Origin: Hoeflea sp. 108 | GTDB lineage: Bacteria; Pseudomonadota; Alphaproteobacteria; Rhizobiales; Rhizobiaceae | Reading direction: 5' to 3' | Length of the DNA stretch: 64,000 bases | Assembly: GCF_000372965.1 (NCBI RefSeq) | Contig: NZ_KB890024.1 | Location: forward strand, 1,056,839 to 1,120,838 | Shown: in pieces, positions 15,489 to 23,416 of the stretch | Layout: the number at the start of each line of letters is the position of its first letter | How positions within the stretch are numbered: position 1 is the first letter of the stretch | Made by a program: the position numbers and the translations under genes | The notes under the pieces: generated by a model | Database searches by the model: none | What the model was told of the DNA's origin: nothing | Seen by the model: the letters and a program-made list of their open reading frames with translations, nothing else

Positions 15489-17006
15489 ATGGCCGACAAA
15501 TCGGAAAAGATGAAAGCGCGACTGCCGCGCGGCTTCGTCGACCGCAGCGCGGACGACATCCGCGCCGTCGAGAAGATGATGGTCGCGATCCGCGCCGTCT
15601 ACGAACTTTATGGCTTCGAGCCTGTCGAGCAGCCGCTGATCGAATATACCGATGCGCTCGGCAAGTTCCTGCCTGACCAGGACCGTCCCAACGAAGGTGT
15701 TTTTTCCTTTCAGGATGACGATGAACAGTGGTTGTCGCTGCGCTACGACCTGACCGCGCCGACGGCGCGCTTCGTCGCCGAAAACTACGAGAAACTGCCC
15801 AAGCCCTATCGCAGCTATCGCTCCGGCTGGGTGTTCCGCAACGAAAAGCCCGGCCCCGGCCGCTTCCGCCAGTTCATGCAGTTCGACGCCGACACCATCG
15901 GCACGCCCGGTGTCGCCGCTGATGCCGAGATGACCATGATGATGGCCGACGTGATGGAAGCGTTGGGCATCAAGCGTGGCGACTACGTCATCCGCGTCAA
16001 CAACCGCAAGGTGCTCGACGGCGTGCTCGAGGCGATCGGTCTCGGCGGCGACGAGAACGTCAACCGCCGGCTGACGGTGTTGCGCGCCATCGACAAGCTC
16101 GACAAGTTCGGCCCCGAGGGTGTCAGGCTGCTGCTCGGCAAGGGCCGCTGGGACGGTGGTGCGGAAGGCGAGGGTGACTTCACCAAGGGCGCCGGGCTGG
16201 ATGAAGCGGCGATCGACACCGTCATTGCCTTCACCGAGGCGGGTTCGGCTGACGCGGTGACGACCGCCGAGAACCTCCGCGCCGTGGTTGCCGGCAATGA
16301 GCGCGGCATGGAAGGCGTAGACGAACTGACCCAGATCGGCGCGCTGGCTGCGGCGGCGGGCTATGACGACGGTCGCGTCAAAGTCGACCCGTCGGTCGTG
16401 CGCGGTCTCGAATATTACACCGGCCCGGTCTTCGAGGCCGAGCTTCTGGCCGAGATTCCCAATGACGAGGGCCAGGTCGTACGCTTCGGTTCGGTCGGCG
16501 GCGGCGGCCGTTACGACGGCCTCGTCTCGCGTTTCCGTGGCGAGCCGGTGCCGGCAACCGGTTTTTCCATCGGCGTGTCGCGCCTGATGACGGCGCTGAA
16601 GAATCTCGGCAAGCTCGACACGTCGGATGTCGTCGGCCCCGTCGTCGTGCTCGTCATGGACAAGGACACCGAGAGCCTCGGCCGTTACCAGAAGATGGTC
16701 TCCGACCTCCGCCGCGCCGGTGTGCGCGCCGAAATGTATCTCGGCGGTGCTGGCATGAAGGCGCAGATCAAATATGCCGACCGCAGGGGATCGCCCGTCG
16801 TGGTCATCCAGGGCGGCGACGAGCGTGCCAATGGCGAGGTCCAGATCAAGGACCTGATCGAAGGTGCCCGCATGTCGGCTGAAATCACCGACAACGCCGA
16901 ATGGCGCGCTGCGCGGCCCGCGCAGATCACCGTGCCCGAGGCCGATCTTGTCGTCGAGGTGAAGAAGATCCTGGCCGCGCAGGCGGCAGAGCGCAGCCGT
17001 GGCTAG
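15489..17006 (+). CDS. hisS: histidyl-tRNA synthetase
   Basis: A 505-residue class II aminoacyl-tRNA synthetase that charges tRNA-His. Motif 2 is FRNEKPGPGRFRQFMQFDAD. The HisRS-specific histidine-binding segment is GLEYYTGPVFEAE, and motif 3 is in ATGFSIGVSRLM. The C-terminal anticodon-binding domain begins near VVVLVMDKDTESLGRYQKM. It is longer than the E. coli enzyme (424 residues), as in other alphaproteobacteria. ATG 15489 is chosen because homology begins with the RLPRGFVDR block ten residues later; the long in-frame extension upstream is not protein-like. Confidence 0.95.
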   Translation: MADKSEKMKARLPRGFVDRSADDIRAVEKMMVAIRAVYELYGFEPVEQPLIEYTDALGKFLPDQDRPNEGVFSFQDDDEQWLSLRYDLTAPTARFVAENYEKLPKPYRSYRSGWVFRNEKPGPGRFRQFMQFDADTIGTPGVAADAEMTMMMADVMEALGIKRGDYVIRVNNRKVLDGVLEAIGLGGDENVNRRLTVLRAIDKLDKFGPEGVRLLLGKGRWDGGAEGEGDFTKGAGLDEAAIDTVIAFTEAGSADAVTTAENLRAVVAGNERGMEGVDELTQIGALAAAAGYDDGRVKVDPSVVRGLEYYTGPVFEAELLAEIPNDEGQVVRFGSVGGGGRYDGLVSRFRGEPVPATGFSIGVSRLMTALKNLGKLDTSDVVGPVVVLVMDKDTESLGRYQKMVSDLRRAGVRAEMYLGGAGMKAQIKYADRRGSPVVVIQGGDERANGEVQIKDLIEGARMSAEITDNAEWRAARPAQITVPEADLVVEVKKILAAQAAERSRG

Positions 17007-17028
17007 CGAACGCATGCTGTCGTCTGCG

Positions 17029-17135
17029 TCGCCCCTCATCCCCCTGACGGGACCTTCTTTCCGCAGAGCGTGGAAAAGGGGATTGGCCGCAACGCTGGCG
17101 TCTCCCTCGCCCCGCTCACGGGGAGAGGGTAACGG
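17029..17135. repeat. dispersed palindromic intergenic repeat
   Basis: A third copy of the repeat family, between hisS and hisZ. It starts with CGCCCCTCATCCCCCTGACGG and ends with CCCGCTCACGGGGAGAGGG, the second part again able to fold into a short hairpin. It shares the CCCTCATCC and GGGAGAGGGTAA elements with the other two copies but is more diverged. Confidence 0.6.
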
Positions 17136-17174
17136 CGAGGTGCAGTCCCTCGCTGACGTGGAGGTCTGTAAGCC

Positions 17175-18293
17175 ATGAACGCGCGCTTCCCCGCGATTGC
17201 GCCTGACATTCTGAAGCTCTTCGCTGCGCGCGGGGCCGATGCGGTCGATGTGCCGGTGCTGCAGCCGGCCGACCCGTTCCTCGATATGGCCGGCGAGGAC
17301 CTGCGTCGCCGCATCTTCCTTACCGAAAGCGAAACGGGTGCAGCACTTTGCCTGCGGCCCGAATTCACCATTCCGGTCTGCCTCGACCATATCCGCACCC
17401 GCTCGGGCACGCCGCGCCGCTATTCCTATCTCGGCGAGGTCTTCCGCCAGCGCCGCGAGGGTGGCAACGAGTTCTTCCAGGCTGGCGTCGAGGATCTCGG
17501 TGACAAGGACATTGCCGCTGCCGACGCGCGCTCGGTGGCCGATGCTCATGCGTTGCTCAGCCTTTGCCTGCCAGGGCGCGATCTTGCTGTCACCCTCGGC
17601 GACCAGGCGATCTTCGAGGCGGTGCTGGCAGCCCTTGGCCTGCCGCGCGGCTGGCGCATGCGTCTTGCCCGTGCCTTTGGCTCTACCGAACAGCTGGCAG
17701 CGGCCCTCGACGATCTCGCAGCGCCGACCCGCAGTTCGGCACTCGCCGAGCCCGTGGCGTCACTGGTCGCCGACGGCGACCTCGATGTGCTGGCGGCGCA
17801 TATTTCGGAAGGCATGGAAAAGGCAGGGCTTTCGCCGTCTGCCGGCCGCACGCCCAACGACATCGCCCGCCGCCTGATCGAAAAGGCCGAGCTGCGCAGC
17901 GTGCGGCTGTCGAGCGACGCCTTCGAGGCGTTGAAGCGCTTCCTGGCGATCCAGGTGGCGTTGGACGAAGCGCCCGCGGCCCTCAAGGAATTCGCCGCCG
18001 CAGCAGGGCTGTCGCTCGGAACCGCGCTCGACAATTTCACCGCACGCGCAACGGCCGTTGCAGGCCACGGCCTTGCCGCTGGCACCGTGCGTTACGATGC
18101 CGCCTTTGGCCGTCCACTCGACTATTACACCGGCCTCGTCTTCGAGATTTCGGGACCCGAGGCTGACCGTCCACTGGCCGGCGGCGGTCGCTACGACCGT
18201 CTGCTGACGCTGCTCGGCGCCGGCAAGCCCATCCCCGGCGTCGGCTTCTCCGTTTGGCTCGACCGGATCGAAGCCCTGAGGGAGGCCGCCTGA
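17175..18293 (+). CDS. hisZ: ATP phosphoribosyltransferase regulatory subunit HisZ
   Basis: A 372-residue HisRS paralogue that lacks aminoacylation and instead activates the short form of HisG in the first step of histidine synthesis. The class II core is visible as LRPEFTIPVCLDHI and FRQRREGGNEFFQAGVEDLG. The histidine-binding segment is GRPLDYYTGLVFE, followed by GGGRYDRLL. No anticodon-binding domain follows, as expected for HisZ. Its stop overlaps the hisG start (TGATG), which fits stoichiometric production of the hetero-octamer. Confidence 0.93.
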   Translation: MNARFPAIAPDILKLFAARGADAVDVPVLQPADPFLDMAGEDLRRRIFLTESETGAALCLRPEFTIPVCLDHIRTRSGTPRRYSYLGEVFRQRREGGNEFFQAGVEDLGDKDIAAADARSVADAHALLSLCLPGRDLAVTLGDQAIFEAVLAALGLPRGWRMRLARAFGSTEQLAAALDDLAAPTRSSALAEPVASLVADGDLDVLAAHISEGMEKAGLSPSAGRTPNDIARRLIEKAELRSVRLSSDAFEALKRFLAIQVALDEAPAALKEFAAAAGLSLGTALDNFTARATAVAGHGLAAGTVRYDAAFGRPLDYYTGLVFEISGPEADRPLAGGGRYDRLLTLLGAGKPIPGVGFSVWLDRIEALREAA

Positions 18294-18997
18294 TGCCGAT
18301 CACGCTCGCACTGCCCTCCAAGGGCCGTCTCAAGGAGCAGGCGCTCGAGGTGCTGGCCAAGGCCGGCCTGGCCGTCAACCTGCCCGACGATGATCGCCGC
18401 TACCGCGCCACCATCGAAGGCCGGCCGGACATCGAGATCGCGTTCCTGTCGGCGTCCGAGATTTCGGGCGAGATCGGACAGGGCCATGTCGATCTCGGCG
18501 TCACGGGCGAAGACCTGATCCGCGAGAACCTGGCTGACTGGGAGAGCAGGGCGGAGATCGTCGCCCGGCTTGGCTTCGGTCATGCCGATGTGGTCGTTGC
18601 CGTTCCGCAGATCTGGCTCGACATCGACACCATGGCCGACCTCGACGATGTCGCCGCCGATTTCCGCCAGCGCCATGGCCGCCGCCTTCGCATCGCCACC
18701 AAATACTGGCGGCTGACGCAGCAGTTCTTCTCCCAGAAGCACGGCATTCAGGTTTATCGCATCGTGGAAAGCCTGGGCGCCACCGAAGGCGCACCCGCCG
18801 CCGGTTCCGCCGATGTGATTGTCGACATCACCTCGACCGGCTCGACCCTGCGCGCCAATCATCTCAAGGTGTTGTCGGACGGCGTCATCCTGCGTTCGCA
18901 GGCCTGCCTGGTGCAGTCGCGCAAAAAACGCAGCGCCGAGGACGAGGCCTTGCTCGCCGGCTTCAACGCAGCGATTTCGGCGGCCGTCCAACCGTAG
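18293..18997 (+). CDS. hisG: ATP phosphoribosyltransferase, short form HisG
   Basis: A 234-residue catalytic subunit that joins ATP and PRPP in the first step of histidine biosynthesis. It has LALPSKGRLKEQALEVL at the N-terminus, the GVTGEDLI segment, and the PRPP-binding signature VDITSTGSTLRAN. It lacks the C-terminal regulatory domain of long HisG, so it depends on HisZ encoded directly upstream with a one-base overlap. Confidence 0.95.
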   Translation: MPITLALPSKGRLKEQALEVLAKAGLAVNLPDDDRRYRATIEGRPDIEIAFLSASEISGEIGQGHVDLGVTGEDLIRENLADWESRAEIVARLGFGHADVVVAVPQIWLDIDTMADLDDVAADFRQRHGRRLRIATKYWRLTQQFFSQKHGIQVYRIVESLGATEGAPAAGSADVIVDITSTGSTLRANHLKVLSDGVILRSQACLVQSRKKRSAEDEALLAGFNAAISAAVQP

Positions 18998-19066
18998 CCG
19001 GCACGAACGCCGAGACAGTGTCAGGCGCGGAGCGATCCGCGCCTGTGTCGTTTCAGGGGTAGGGAT

Positions 19067-19315
19067 CTACCAGCGGCAGACGCGCACCGGCTGGTACCAG
19101 ACGCGACCGTGGCGAACGTGCCTGACGTTCCGGATGTGGCAGCCACGATAGCCATAGTGCCGGTAATGCGCACGATGGTAGCGCCAGCCCGGCATGTACT
19201 CGACATAGCGGACGTTGGTGACGGCCGGTGCGGTCGGGCTTGCCGCCTGGGCGGGTGCCCCGGCGGAGAATGCGGCCATGACAGCGACGAACGAAGCAAG
19301 AAGCAGGTTTCTCAT
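19067..19315 (-). CDS. small exported His/Tyr/Arg-rich protein
   Basis: An 82-residue protein with signal peptide MRNLLLASFVAVMAAFSAG and likely cleavage after APAQA. The mature part is rich in Tyr, His and Arg (YHRAHYRHYGYRGCHIRNVR) with two Cys. The ATG at 19315 is preferred over one four codons upstream because it begins the signal peptide. Similar small basic exported proteins are frequent in Rhizobiales and have no known function. The His/Cys content could suit metal binding, which is speculation. Confidence 0.6.
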   Translation of the reverse strand: MRNLLLASFVAVMAAFSAGAPAQAASPTAPAVTNVRYVEYMPGWRYHRAHYRHYGYRGCHIRNVRHVRHGRVWYQPVRVCRW

Positions 19316-19493
19316 CTTGGACCTCAATGGGGTTCAAAACCTTATAACGTTGCGTCGTCGGCCTCCCGTTCCCGGGTTACGAAATGTTTAGGTTCGGCAC
19401 TTGCGCCGAATAATCTTAGCGGGCGCTTGTGCGCGCCACCGCACGGCGTTAGTCAGACGGTTCCTCGGGTAAGCCGAAATAGGGATCACCGAT

Positions 19494-20780
19494 ATGCGAC
19501 TTGGCGGAAGGCTGGCTGCGGCCATCGAAGTACTCGACGACATCGAGCGGCGGCACAGGCCGGCTGCCGATGGACTCAAGGATTGGGGCCTGTCCCATCG
19601 CTTTGCCGGCGCGGGCGATCGCGCCGCGATCGGCAACATCGTCTACGATGCATTGCGCCGCAAACGCTCTGCCGGATGGCTGCTTGGCGACGAGACCTCG
19701 CGCGCGCTCGGCTTCGGCGCGCTCTTGCTCGAATGGAACCAGTCGGCCACAGCGCTCAACCAGGCCCTCGACGGCGACAAGTTTGCACCCGAGCCGCTCA
19801 GCGCTGCCGAACTCAAGGCGATCGCCGAACGCAAATTGACAGATGCGCCCGACGTCGTGCGCGCTGACAGCCCTGACTGGTGCGCGCCGCTGCTCGAACG
19901 CGCCTTCGGCGCTGACTGGGTGGAGGAGGGCGCTGCCCTTGCCGCCCGCCCGCCGCTGGACATCCGCGTCAACACGCTGAAGGCCGACCGCGACCGCGTC
20001 ATCGCCGAGCTTGAAGGTACGCGCGCTGTGCCCACCGCACTTGCACCGCACGGCGTGCGTATTCCCCCCATCGACGGCAGCGGCCGCCACCCCAACGTCC
20101 AGGCCGAGCCCGCCTTCCAGAAGGGCTGGTTCGAGGTTCAGGACGAGGGCTCGCAGCTTGCGGCCGAACTTGCGGGTGCCGTGCCGGGCATGCAGGTGCT
20201 GGACTATTGCGCTGGCGCCGGCGGCAAGACGCTGGCGCTGTCGGCGGCCATGGAAAACCGCGGCCAGATTTTCGCCCATGATTCCGAAAAGGCGCGGCTG
20301 GCACCGATGTTCGACCGGCTGCGCCGCTCCGACAACCGCAACGTCCAGGTCGTGTCGAAGCCTTCGGAGCTCTCAGGGCTGACCGGGCACATGGATCTCG
20401 TGCTGATCGACGCCCCTTGCACCGGCAGTGGCACCTGGCGGCGCAGGCCTGATGCCAAGTGGCGGCTGACCCAGCGCCAGCTCGACGTGCGCAAGGCCGA
20501 GCAGTCGGCCATCCTCGACGCTGCCAGCGCCTATGTGAAGCCGGGCGGACTGATGGTCTACATCACCTGTTCAGTCTTCGACGAAGAGAATGCCGACCAG
20601 GTCGAGGCTTTCCTCGGCCGCGACAAGGCATTTGCTTCAGTCGATCATGTTGCGCTGTGGAACGGCCGGTTTCCTGGAAAGCAAGGCACCGTCCGTTTCG
20701 GCCAGCAGGGGCTGTCGCTCACGCCAGCCCGCAGCGGCACCGACGGCTTCTATTTCGCCGCCATGCGCAAGGCCGGCTGA
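19494..20780 (+). CDS. RsmB/NOP-family rRNA (cytosine-C5) methyltransferase
   Basis: A 428-residue SAM-dependent RNA methyltransferase. The SAM-binding motif I is LDYCAGAGGKTLALSAAM. The two catalytic cysteine motifs are LIDAPCTGSGTWRRRPD (motif IV) and VYITCSVFDEEN (motif VI), the latter being the nucleophile in this family. The N-terminal helical region (VYDALRRKRS) resembles the NusB-like domain of RsmB in a reduced form. The substrate is probably a cytosine in 16S or 23S rRNA; the exact site cannot be told from sequence. Confidence 0.9.
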   Translation: MRLGGRLAAAIEVLDDIERRHRPAADGLKDWGLSHRFAGAGDRAAIGNIVYDALRRKRSAGWLLGDETSRALGFGALLLEWNQSATALNQALDGDKFAPEPLSAAELKAIAERKLTDAPDVVRADSPDWCAPLLERAFGADWVEEGAALAARPPLDIRVNTLKADRDRVIAELEGTRAVPTALAPHGVRIPPIDGSGRHPNVQAEPAFQKGWFEVQDEGSQLAAELAGAVPGMQVLDYCAGAGGKTLALSAAMENRGQIFAHDSEKARLAPMFDRLRRSDNRNVQVVSKPSELSGLTGHMDLVLIDAPCTGSGTWRRRPDAKWRLTQRQLDVRKAEQSAILDAASAYVKPGGLMVYITCSVFDEENADQVEAFLGRDKAFASVDHVALWNGRFPGKQGTVRFGQQGLSLTPARSGTDGFYFAAMRKAG

Positions 20781-20857
20781 CCGACCACTGTCATGAACAT
20801 GCAACCAGCCGCCTCCGGAGCCGTTTCGGCAAAGGGGGTGAAAGGCCTGGAGGTATG

Positions 20858-21313
20858 ATGAACAGAACACTTGCTCTTGTCGGCTTCGTGGTGCTGGTGC
20901 TCGGCGGTGGCACGCTGATCGGCTATCTCAATCTGCCTGGTGCCTGGTATGCCGGCCTGCAAAAGCCGTTCTTCAATCCACCCGACTGGGTCTTCGGCCC
21001 GGTCTGGTCGGTGCTTTATATGCTCGTCGCCATCGCCGGCTGGCGCATCTTCTGCCGCGCGCCATACGGCACGACCATGCGCGTCTGGTGGGTGCAGCTG
21101 GTCCTCAATTTCCTGTGGTCGCCGACCTTCTTCGGGCTGCAGCTTCCCGGCCTTGGCCTCGTCGTCATCATAGCGCTCCTGGTAGCCATAATCGGCTTCG
21201 TCGCCCTCGCGCGGCGGATTGATCGCCTCGCTGCCTGGCTGTTCGTTCCCTATGCGCTGTGGGTGGCCTTTGCCACGCTGCTCAACTTCTCGATCTGGTG
21301 GCTCAATCGATAG
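20858..21313 (+). CDS. tspO: TspO/MBR-family tryptophan-rich sensory protein
   Basis: A 151-residue membrane protein with five hydrophobic segments and the TspO signature: WYAGLQKPFFNPPDWVFGPV, WSVLYMLVAIAGWRI, and NFLWSPTFFGL. TspO proteins bind tetrapyrroles and modulate porphyrin-related or stress responses in alphaproteobacteria. Two ATG codons stand side by side; the second (20858) has better spacing from the GGAGG at 20849-20853 and is taken as the start. Confidence 0.92.
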   Translation: MNRTLALVGFVVLVLGGGTLIGYLNLPGAWYAGLQKPFFNPPDWVFGPVWSVLYMLVAIAGWRIFCRAPYGTTMRVWWVQLVLNFLWSPTFFGLQLPGLGLVVIIALLVAIIGFVALARRIDRLAAWLFVPYALWVAFATLLNFSIWWLNR

Positions 21314-21389
21314 CGTTGCTGCGCCGCAGCATTAGAGATTGCCTGGCTTTGCCGGCTTTGCGATAAGCGGGTTCGAGAGGATTTCGAGC

Positions 21390-21842
21390 ATGGCAGCCAA
21401 GATTGTACCTGCGGCCGACTACGAGGATCGCGTCAGGTCGTCCTTTGCGCGGCAAAGCGCCATGGCCACCATCGGCGCAGAGCTGACGCTGGTCACACCA
21501 GGCATTGTCGAGATCGAAATGCCGTTTTCCGATCAGCTGACCCAGCAGCACGGCTTCCTTCATGCCGGCGTCATTTCCACGGCGCTCGATTCTGCCTGCG
21601 GTTATGCCGCCTTTTCGCTGATTGGCGACAATTCGAGCATCCTGACCATCGAGTTCAAGGTCAATCTGCTGGCGCCCGGCAAGGGTGAGCGCTTCCTCTT
21701 CCGCGGCTCGGTCACCAAGCCCGGCCGCACCATCATCGTCGCCGACGGCCAGGCCTATGCCATATCGGACGAAGCCAAGCTGATCGCCACCATGACCGGC
21801 ACGATGATGATCATCTCCGGCCGCCAGGGCATCGAGGACTGA
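21390..21842 (+). CDS. PaaI-like hotdog thioesterase
   Basis: A 150-residue single hotdog-domain protein. The active-site segment is QQHGFLHAGVISTALDSACG, where the HGxxHxG...D pattern matches the PaaI group, which hydrolyses acyl- or aryl-CoA thioesters. A beta-strand block LTIEFKVNLLAPGKGE follows. The ATG at 21390 follows a GAGAGG segment. The next gene (nucleosidase) begins two bases after the stop, so the two are probably co-transcribed. The natural thioester is unknown. Confidence 0.87.
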   Translation: MAAKIVPAADYEDRVRSSFARQSAMATIGAELTLVTPGIVEIEMPFSDQLTQQHGFLHAGVISTALDSACGYAAFSLIGDNSSILTIEFKVNLLAPGKGERFLFRGSVTKPGRTIIVADGQAYAISDEAKLIATMTGTMMIISGRQGIED

Positions 21843-21844
21843 TC

Positions 21845-22477
21845 ATGCCTTCAACGCCGTTCGCCGGTCGCAACGTCCTGTTTATCATGGCAGCGGAAGC
21901 TGAATATGGCCCGCATCTGCAGAAGCTGTTCGTGCCGTTCATGACTGGCGTCGGCCCTGTCGAGGCTGGCGTCAAGGTCGGCGCCGAGCTCGCCCGGCTG
22001 GCCGCCGGCAATGCCTTGCCCGACATCGTTGTCTGCCTGGGCTCCGCCGGCAGCCGCAGGCTGGAACAGACCGAGGTCTATCAGGTGACTTCGGTCTGCT
22101 ATCGCGACATGGATGCTTCGGCGCTCGGCTTTGAAAAAGGCACGACGCCCTTCCTCGACCTGCCGGCCACGCTGCCGCTTGCGCTTCGCATCCCCGGCGT
22201 CAGGCAGGCCAGCCTGTCCACCGGGGGCACCATCATCTCCGGCGCAGCCTACGATGCGATCGCCGAGGACATGGTCGACATGGAAACCTTCGCCGTTCTG
22301 CGCGCCTGCCAGCTCTTCGGCGTGCCGCTGATCGGCCTGCGCGGCATCTCGGACGGTGCCGCCGACATCAGCCATGTCGATGATTGGACCGAATATCTGC
22401 ACATCGTCGACGAAAAGCTGGCCCATGCTGTGCACCTGCTCGGCCAGGCGTTCGACGCCGGCGAGTTCACGCTCTAG
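21845..22477 (+). CDS. 5'-methylthioadenosine/S-adenosylhomocysteine nucleosidase-like protein
   Basis: A 210-residue purine/uridine phosphorylase-fold protein. Visible are the N-terminal FIMAAEAEYG segment with an acidic residue, FMTGVGPVEAGVKVG, the VDMETFAVLRAC signature with the substrate-contacting Met-Glu, and GISDGA with the catalytic Asp near the C-terminus. MTAN enzymes cleave adenine from methylthioadenosine and S-adenosylhomocysteine. The glycine-rich core (VVCLGSAGSRRLE) differs from classical MTAN, so another purine nucleoside could be the substrate. It is coupled to the thioesterase upstream and overlaps the convergent gene at its stop. Confidence 0.82.
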   Translation: MPSTPFAGRNVLFIMAAEAEYGPHLQKLFVPFMTGVGPVEAGVKVGAELARLAAGNALPDIVVCLGSAGSRRLEQTEVYQVTSVCYRDMDASALGFEKGTTPFLDLPATLPLALRIPGVRQASLSTGGTIISGAAYDAIAEDMVDMETFAVLRACQLFGVPLIGLRGISDGAADISHVDDWTEYLHIVDEKLAHAVHLLGQAFDAGEFTL

Positions 22478-22800
22478 GCAGCATTGCGCGGCAGGCCCTT
22501 GGCGTTGCCGAACAGGATGCCTGCGAGCCTCACCTTGAGGTCGCGATCCTGGTTCACATAGCTGATTGATCCGGCCTCATGGTCGAGCGTCCAGCGACCG
22601 ACGGCTCCATTGTTCCACTCGACCACATAGCCGCCCTCGACAAGCGCCCAGCTTCCTTTCCGCGTCTCGCCATCGTCGAGCAGCATGTGCGCCTGGTCGC
22701 CGGTGTCGAAATAGACATAGGCCTCCTTGCCGTTGCGGTCGAGCACATGGGTCGTGCCCGGGATCAGCACCTTCAGCGCGGCTTGGTTGAGAATTGCCAT
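22474..22800 (-). CDS. conserved hypothetical protein, divergent from MarR gene
   Basis: A 108-residue soluble protein of unknown function starting MAILNQAALKVLIPGTTH. It has an alternating beta pattern (EAYVYFDTGDQAHMLLDDGE, then KGSWALVEGGYVVEW) and a KGLPRNAA tail. No signal peptide is seen. It shares a 60-bp divergent promoter region with the MarR gene at 22861, where one of two identical-arm palindromes lies, so it is a good candidate target of that regulator. Confidence 0.65.
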   Translation of the reverse strand: MAILNQAALKVLIPGTTHVLDRNGKEAYVYFDTGDQAHMLLDDGETRKGSWALVEGGYVVEWNNGAVGRWTLDHEAGSISYVNQDRDLKVRLAGILFGNAKGLPRNAA

Positions 22801-22826
22801 CGTTGTTTCCTTCGGATATCAGGTTG

Positions 22827-22878
22827 GTCAAGTGCCTTGACGATATGCGGGATTAAGAAGATGGTCAAGAAGCTTGAC
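22827..22878. promoter_or_regulatory. two candidate MarR operators, one inside the marR coding start
   Basis: Two palindromes have the same arms and spacer length: GTCAAG-TGC-CTTGAC at 22827-22841 and GTCAAG-AAG-CTTGAC at 22864-22878. The first lies between the divergent promoters; the second covers codons 2-6 of the MarR gene. Their centres are 37 bp apart. MarR proteins bind short palindromes of this kind, usually repressing their own and the divergent gene. Confidence 0.65.
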
Positions 22879-23319
22879 GAAAATGAAGCAAAGCAGCTGC
22901 CCGACCATGTCGGCTGGCGCCTGTGGCAGGCGAGCCGCGCCTGGCAGGGCGAGTTCGCCGAGGCGATGCGCGCGGCAGGCCACGACTGGTTCAGCGAAAG
23001 CCGCGCCGGCCTGCTCGGGCACATTGCCCGGCGTGGCACCAGGCAGGCGGCGCTCATCGAGCGCGCCGGCATCTCCAAGCAGGCGGTGCAGCAGCTGCTT
23101 GACGGGCTCGAGGCCGAGGGCGTTATCGAGCGCACTGCTGACCCCGAAGACAAGCGCGGCAAGCTCGTCCATTACACCGAAAAAGGCCTTGCAGCTCTCG
23201 CCGACGGCGACCGCATCAAGCTCGACATCGAGAGCAGCTATCGTCAACGCTTGGGCGAGGGGGCGTTCGAGGCGCTGATGGCGGCGCTGCGCAGCCTTGC
23301 GAAGCCGCAGGCCAGGTGA
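22861..23319 (+). CDS. MarR-family transcriptional regulator
   Basis: A 152-residue MarR-type winged-helix regulator. The recognition region is RQAALIERAGISKQAVQQLL with the wing in VIERTADPEDKRGKLVHYTE, the usual DxRxK pattern with a small variation. The start is the ATG at 22861. Two palindromes with arms GTCAAG/CTTGAC, one upstream and one within its first codons, suggest autorepression. Divergent to the hypothetical gene at 22474. Confidence 0.9.
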   Translation: MVKKLDENEAKQLPDHVGWRLWQASRAWQGEFAEAMRAAGHDWFSESRAGLLGHIARRGTRQAALIERAGISKQAVQQLLDGLEAEGVIERTADPEDKRGKLVHYTEKGLAALADGDRIKLDIESSYRQRLGEGAFEALMAALRSLAKPQAR

Positions 23320-23416
23320 CTGGCCGACCCTGATGGCGCCGCCATTGCAGTTCGCACTTGTCACCCATGCAATCGAGCCCATTGCGCGAAAGGGAATCTT
23401 TCTTTAAACGCCCGCC

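Noticed and set aside
15297..17549. 750-codon minus-strand frame across hisS and the start of hisZ
   Set aside because: It spans two well-supported plus-strand genes and an intergenic repeat, with no recognisable domain.
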